IMG/VR virus record: IMGVR_UViG_3300028030_000011
Coordinates: 1-64,000 of that record
Reading direction: 5' to 3' (one strand)
Origin: a virus
DNA: 64,000 bases
The notes under the pieces were generated by a model. The model searched no databases and had not been told where the DNA came from. It saw only the letters and a list, made by a program, of their open reading frames with translations. A program made the position numbers and the translations under genes. Below are positions 60,964 to 64,000 of this stretch, in pieces (positions within the stretch are counted from its first letter, which is position 1; the number at the start of each line of letters is the position of its first letter).

Positions 60964-61779
60964 TTATGCATTATTCCAATCATCTGTAGCTTCTGTGGAA
61001 GTAATATTGGTTGTATTCGCTGCATCATCAGGAATCCATAAACTATTTGTATTATCCCATTTCAGTATTTGATTATCGGTAGGAGCATTTGTTGATGTAT
61101 CGACATCTGATAAATCGTCTATTGCACTTACATTCCCAGCATTAGCCATTTGGTCATCTACATACTTTTTATTAGCTATTTGGTAATCGGTAGTAGGAGC
61201 TGAGCTAGGAGTAATAGGAAAGTCTCCAAATGTTTTAACACCGTTTACTGTTTCAGCTCCTGTATTGTGAACCACTCCACTATCATCTGCTTTTGCATTT
61301 AAAGCTGTTTGTGTAGCTGTTGATACAGGCTTATCAGCATCACTTGTATTGTCTACATTACCTAATCCTACATCTGATTTAGAGTAATCACCTGACTGAG
61401 GTGTTACAGCTCCTGTTCTACCGTTAAATGAACTTACACCACTACTTGGGGTAGTAATAGCTCTCCATGAACTAGCTTGTGTTAAATCATTATCAATTGC
61501 AATATAATCTTTTGATTCATCTGTTCTTGTACACCAATCACCCTTTTGTCCTGTCAATGCTAACATTGCAGTTTGGTTTGCTACTTCACCTAAAAAATCA
61601 CTTATTGTTATATCTGGTACTTGTGCATTAGGAATCTTCCCATCAGCTCCAAGTGAAGCGTATCCATTTGCTACACCCTTATCACTTGTACTTTGTTTAC
61701 TATTGGTTACTGTTTTAATTACAGGTAAATATGTTTGAAATTGACTTCTTACATACGCTTTTAAATCTATTGCTGCCAT
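60964..61779 (-). CDS. Tail fibre-like protein with shared attachment helix (271 aa)
   Basis: N-terminal helix AIDLKAYVRSQFQTYLPVIK, then a phage fibre segment (GYASLGADGKIPNAQVPD), a tail-fibre repeat motif (DVGLGNVDNTSDADKPVSTA) and a short C-terminal region. AAAGGATATATATA precedes the ATG. It probably hands a receptor-binding module onto the virion. Confidence 0.7.
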   Translation of the reverse strand: MAAIDLKAYVRSQFQTYLPVIKTVTNSKQSTSDKGVANGYASLGADGKIPNAQVPDITISDFLGEVANQTAMLALTGQKGDWCTRTDESKDYIAIDNDLTQASSWRAITTPSSGVSSFNGRTGAVTPQSGDYSKSDVGLGNVDNTSDADKPVSTATQTALNAKADDSGVVHNTGAETVNGVKTFGDFPITPSSAPTTDYQIANKKYVDDQMANAGNVSAIDDLSDVDTSTNAPTDNQILKWDNTNSLWIPDDAANTTNITSTEATDDWNNA

Positions 61780-61794
61780 TATATATATCCTTTG

Positions 61795-63135
61795 TTATGA
61801 GTTAACCCAATCAGCATCAGCTTCTAAATTTGTTATTGGATTATTTGCAATTGTTATAGCTTCCCACTCAGGAGTTACGTTAGCTCCTTTTGATGTTAGC
61901 ACCTCATTATTATTTCCTACGGAACTATTAACTGATAATCCATTCTCTGATAGTATTGTAACCAATCCAGTATTGTCAACTTTTACATTTGCTGTTTTAC
62001 CATTACCAGAAGATTCAATGTCAGTAAATGTATCATTTAACCTAATTCTACCATTAGTTTCTTCAAATTCTAAACTATGACCATTGAGCGTCAATGTTCT
62101 ATCACTTGTCAAAGTTCCATCTTGTGTGTATAAATTAGCAGAAGATGATATATTCTCCCATGTATACACACCTGCTGTAGCACCTGCTGTAAGCACTTTA
62201 CCACCATTGTTTGTACCATTTGCTGGTACATGAAGATTCCCATCTCCACTTGGATGAGTATAGTTGTTTGCATTACTGTCAATACTGTCTAGCTTTGTCT
62301 TATCAGTACCAGACATTAGACCAGCTTCTGTTGTTGTAGCTTGTGGTAATATAACAACATTGCCTGTACTAGAATCAATGCTAAAACTAGTAGATGTTTT
62401 ATTTGTTACTGATAGATTTGTATCTCTTTCAGGATTATCCATTGGAATAAAATTAGTTCCATTCCAAACTAATAATTGACCATTTTGAATAGGATTTGTT
62501 GCAATATCAACATCAGGGAGAGAACCTATACCTTGCTCATTTTCATCAACATGAACCACACCATTCACATCTATACTTAATCCATTCCCAATTTTTATAC
62601 CACCTAAAGTAGAATTATTTGCAGTAGGCAATGAGTAATTATTTGCTCCAGATTCAATATTGTTAAGCTTTGTCTTTTCAGTTGTTGTGTAGTCTTCTGT
62701 AGATAAACCCTTACCAACAACCTTATCTACTTTTATTTCATTGATATGTTTACCCATGTGTGCTGACAATGCATCTGTTGTTGCGTCAGATGTTAAAGAG
62801 TCTTCAATGTTTACTGTATTTGGATTAAACCCACCAGTAAAGCTAGAGCCACCATCATCAGTTTCAAGATATTCAATAAGTACAGAACGTTTATAATCTG
62901 TATTTAAATGATATACAAAGAAATCTCCTGCAGTTAATATAACTTGGTCTTTATAATCTAATTTATGGTCTACATCTACATCATGAATATATAAATTTAA
63001 TGATTTGTTGCTATCACTAATGTATAACGCACCTAAAGTTGGTTCATTGTTTGTAATGGAAGCATTCTTCCCAGATGGGACTACTAATTGTTCTTTTACT
63101 CCTGCATAAGGAATTATTTTTGTTTTTCTTATCAT
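61795..63135 (-). CDS. Tail fibre-like protein (446 aa)
   Basis: The N-terminal 95 residues share the module of 54856 (TLGALYISDSNKSLNLYIHD, then FFVYHLNTDYKRSVLIEYLE). Fibre repeat-like turns (KTKLNNIESGANNYSLPTAN and KTKLDSIDSNANNYTHPSGD) occur twice. The C-terminal part is beta-rich. It overlaps the upstream gene by 4 bp (ATGA). Confidence 0.7.
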   Translation of the reverse strand: MIRKTKIIPYAGVKEQLVVPSGKNASITNNEPTLGALYISDSNKSLNLYIHDVDVDHKLDYKDQVILTAGDFFVYHLNTDYKRSVLIEYLETDDGGSSFTGGFNPNTVNIEDSLTSDATTDALSAHMGKHINEIKVDKVVGKGLSTEDYTTTEKTKLNNIESGANNYSLPTANNSTLGGIKIGNGLSIDVNGVVHVDENEQGIGSLPDVDIATNPIQNGQLLVWNGTNFIPMDNPERDTNLSVTNKTSTSFSIDSSTGNVVILPQATTTEAGLMSGTDKTKLDSIDSNANNYTHPSGDGNLHVPANGTNNGGKVLTAGATAGVYTWENISSSANLYTQDGTLTSDRTLTLNGHSLEFEETNGRIRLNDTFTDIESSGNGKTANVKVDNTGLVTILSENGLSVNSSVGNNNEVLTSKGANVTPEWEAITIANNPITNLEADADWVNS

Positions 63136-64000
63136 ACTATTTTACCTACCATACTAATTGTATTTTGTCTATTATTGGCTAATGTAGCTGTTGCTTCTAA
63201 ACATAATATCGTACCTGTTTCTATATTGTTATCTAATGATATGTTAAAAGAGTGCGTTGCAATATCTCCTTGATAAGAATACTCATCGCCTAATAACATG
63301 TTTGTAATTTTTAAATCCATTGAAACTAAAGAAGATACTCCGTTAATTGATGTGAATAATGTTTTTAATATTGAAGCTCCTCTATGTATTAGAACAATAG
63401 GAACATTGTTAATCATTTCAATTGTAAACCCATCAGTTATAAAAAATATAATAGGAGATGGTTTATCATAGATTGTAAAGTTATTTTTATCCTTAATTAT
63501 ACTATATGTACCATTAGTGTTATGAGCTAGTATGCTGATGCCATTTTCCTCAATATTAATCGTATCAGATACATAGTTATTTATATCAATCATCAATTCA
63601 TTTTTACTACCTATATTATCTATGTATGTATTTGTGTTATCACCAGATGATGTATAAACGTTACCTCTAAGAGTTCTTAATTCAACTTCTGAACCATCTG
63701 ATAAAACCCTTAGTGTATCAATTGGTTGTTCATATTTTTCATATATAACAATAATATTTTGCTCTGTAAATGATAATTGATTCTTATTCGTGAGTTTCAA
63801 GTCAATAGTTACAAGATTTTGATTCAAGGTGTTATCAGCTACTAATACAGATAAGTTTACATTGAAATTCGATAGTGGATTTGCTAATGTTTCACTATAA
63901 ATAGTTTGACCATCTTTATCTTTAACTGTAACTTCTTTTGATGTAATGTAATGGTCAATATTTAATGGAATTGTTAATCCATTTAATGGTGTTATCTCTA
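63132..64000 (-). CDS. Baseplate or fibre-attachment protein, 5' end outside the window
   Basis: The frame stays open to the window edge; an internal TTG at 63827 is not a credible start, since reading on upstream gives a good protein segment (LTIPLNIDHYITSKEVTVKD, then TIYSETLANPLSNFNVNLSV). Alternating beta strands suggest a BppU-like N-terminal adaptor, a role consistent with the fibre genes that follow. Partial: at least 288 residues are coded here. Confidence 0.6.
   Translation of the reverse strand, partial: EITPLNGLTIPLNIDHYITSKEVTVKDKDGQTIYSETLANPLSNFNVNLSVLVADNTLNQNLVTIDLKLTNKNQLSFTEQNIIVIYEKYEQPIDTLRVLSDGSEVELRTLRGNVYTSSGDNTNTYIDNIGSKNELMIDINNYVSDTINIEENGISILAHNTNGTYSIIKDKNNFTIYDKPSPIIFFITDGFTIEMINNVPIVLIHRGASILKTLFTSINGVSSLVSMDLKITNMLLGDEYSYQGDIATHSFNISLDNNIETGTILCLEATATLANNRQNTISMVGKIV

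Noticed and set aside
1-64000. CRISPR arrays
   Set aside because: The only tandem repeats are the 22-bp iterons at 7549-7614, which have no spacers. No cas-like genes occur; the Cas4-like fold at 14842 is better read as a phage RecB-type nuclease.
1-64000. tRNA genes
   Set aside because: GGTTCAAAA strings look like T-loop sequence, but none is placed within a cloverleaf with an acceptor stem and CCA-end spacing.

Overview
The window is part of the genome of a tailed bacteriophage, possibly a phage-plasmid. It is AT-rich (I would judge below 30% GC), densely packed, and built from long gene strings whose stops and starts often overlap as ATGA or TAATG. Ribosome binding sites are mostly AAAGGA-like. 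Promoters show an extended -10 (TGnTATAAT) with no clear -35. Together these suggest a host with AT-rich DNA; the promoter style resembles Campylobacterota, but nothing in the window proves the host. The major capsid protein (N4 gp56 type) and portal point to a podovirus-like virion. I found no terminase, DNA polymerase, integrase, NrdA or tRNA gene, so the window is only part of the genome.

Layout. (1) 1-8.9 kb, + strand: a ParB-like gene behind a 22-bp palindrome, a membrane-anchored lysozyme-like protein, small unknown genes, a RepL-like winged-helix protein, and a control region with three 22-bp tandem repeats, a ribbon-helix-helix gene and a second winged-helix gene. This looks like plasmid-style replication and maintenance. 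Two long imperfect hairpins sharing a 12-nt motif lie among these genes, with a third, weaker one. (2) 8.9-26.1 kb, + strand: nucleotide and DNA metabolism, namely ThyX, an SF2 helicase, a PD-(D/E)XK nuclease, a nucleotidyltransferase, an ATPase-primase fusion, a Sak4-like recombinase, an ssDNA-binding candidate, an SF1 helicase, Rha/antirepressor genes, a DNMT3-like cytosine methyltransferase and a SegE-like GIY-YIG endonuclease. (3) 26.1-28.7 kb, - strand: three antirepressor-type genes, each in its own cassette. (4) 28.9-41.2 kb, - strand: a 3626-residue virion protein and a 476-residue partner. (5) 41.4-48.1 kb, + strand: further virion proteins, then nrdB split by a group I intron that carries an HNH endonuclease. 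(6) 48.3-50.9 kb, - strand: two KilA-N cassettes and a free-standing HNH gene. (7) 51.1-64 kb, - strand: capsid, scaffold candidate, endolysin, holin, portal and a series of fibre or receptor-binding proteins; the last gene runs off the window.

The most unusual signal is a family of RNA leaders. The SF2 helicase on the + strand and four antirepressor-type genes on the - strand each have a 5' leader with arms in the order A-B-hairpin-A'-B', which is a pseudoknot. A fifth antirepressor gene has a compound version. The B arms differ completely in sequence between copies but still pair. Most of the flaws in the A arms are G.U wobbles only on the coding strand. In the antirepressor cassettes the A arm lies at or within a few bases of the predicted transcript start. 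The unit terminator, extended -10 promoter, pseudoknot leader, regulator gene is repeated, which looks like a shared post-transcriptional control system linking replication with the antirepressor-type regulators.
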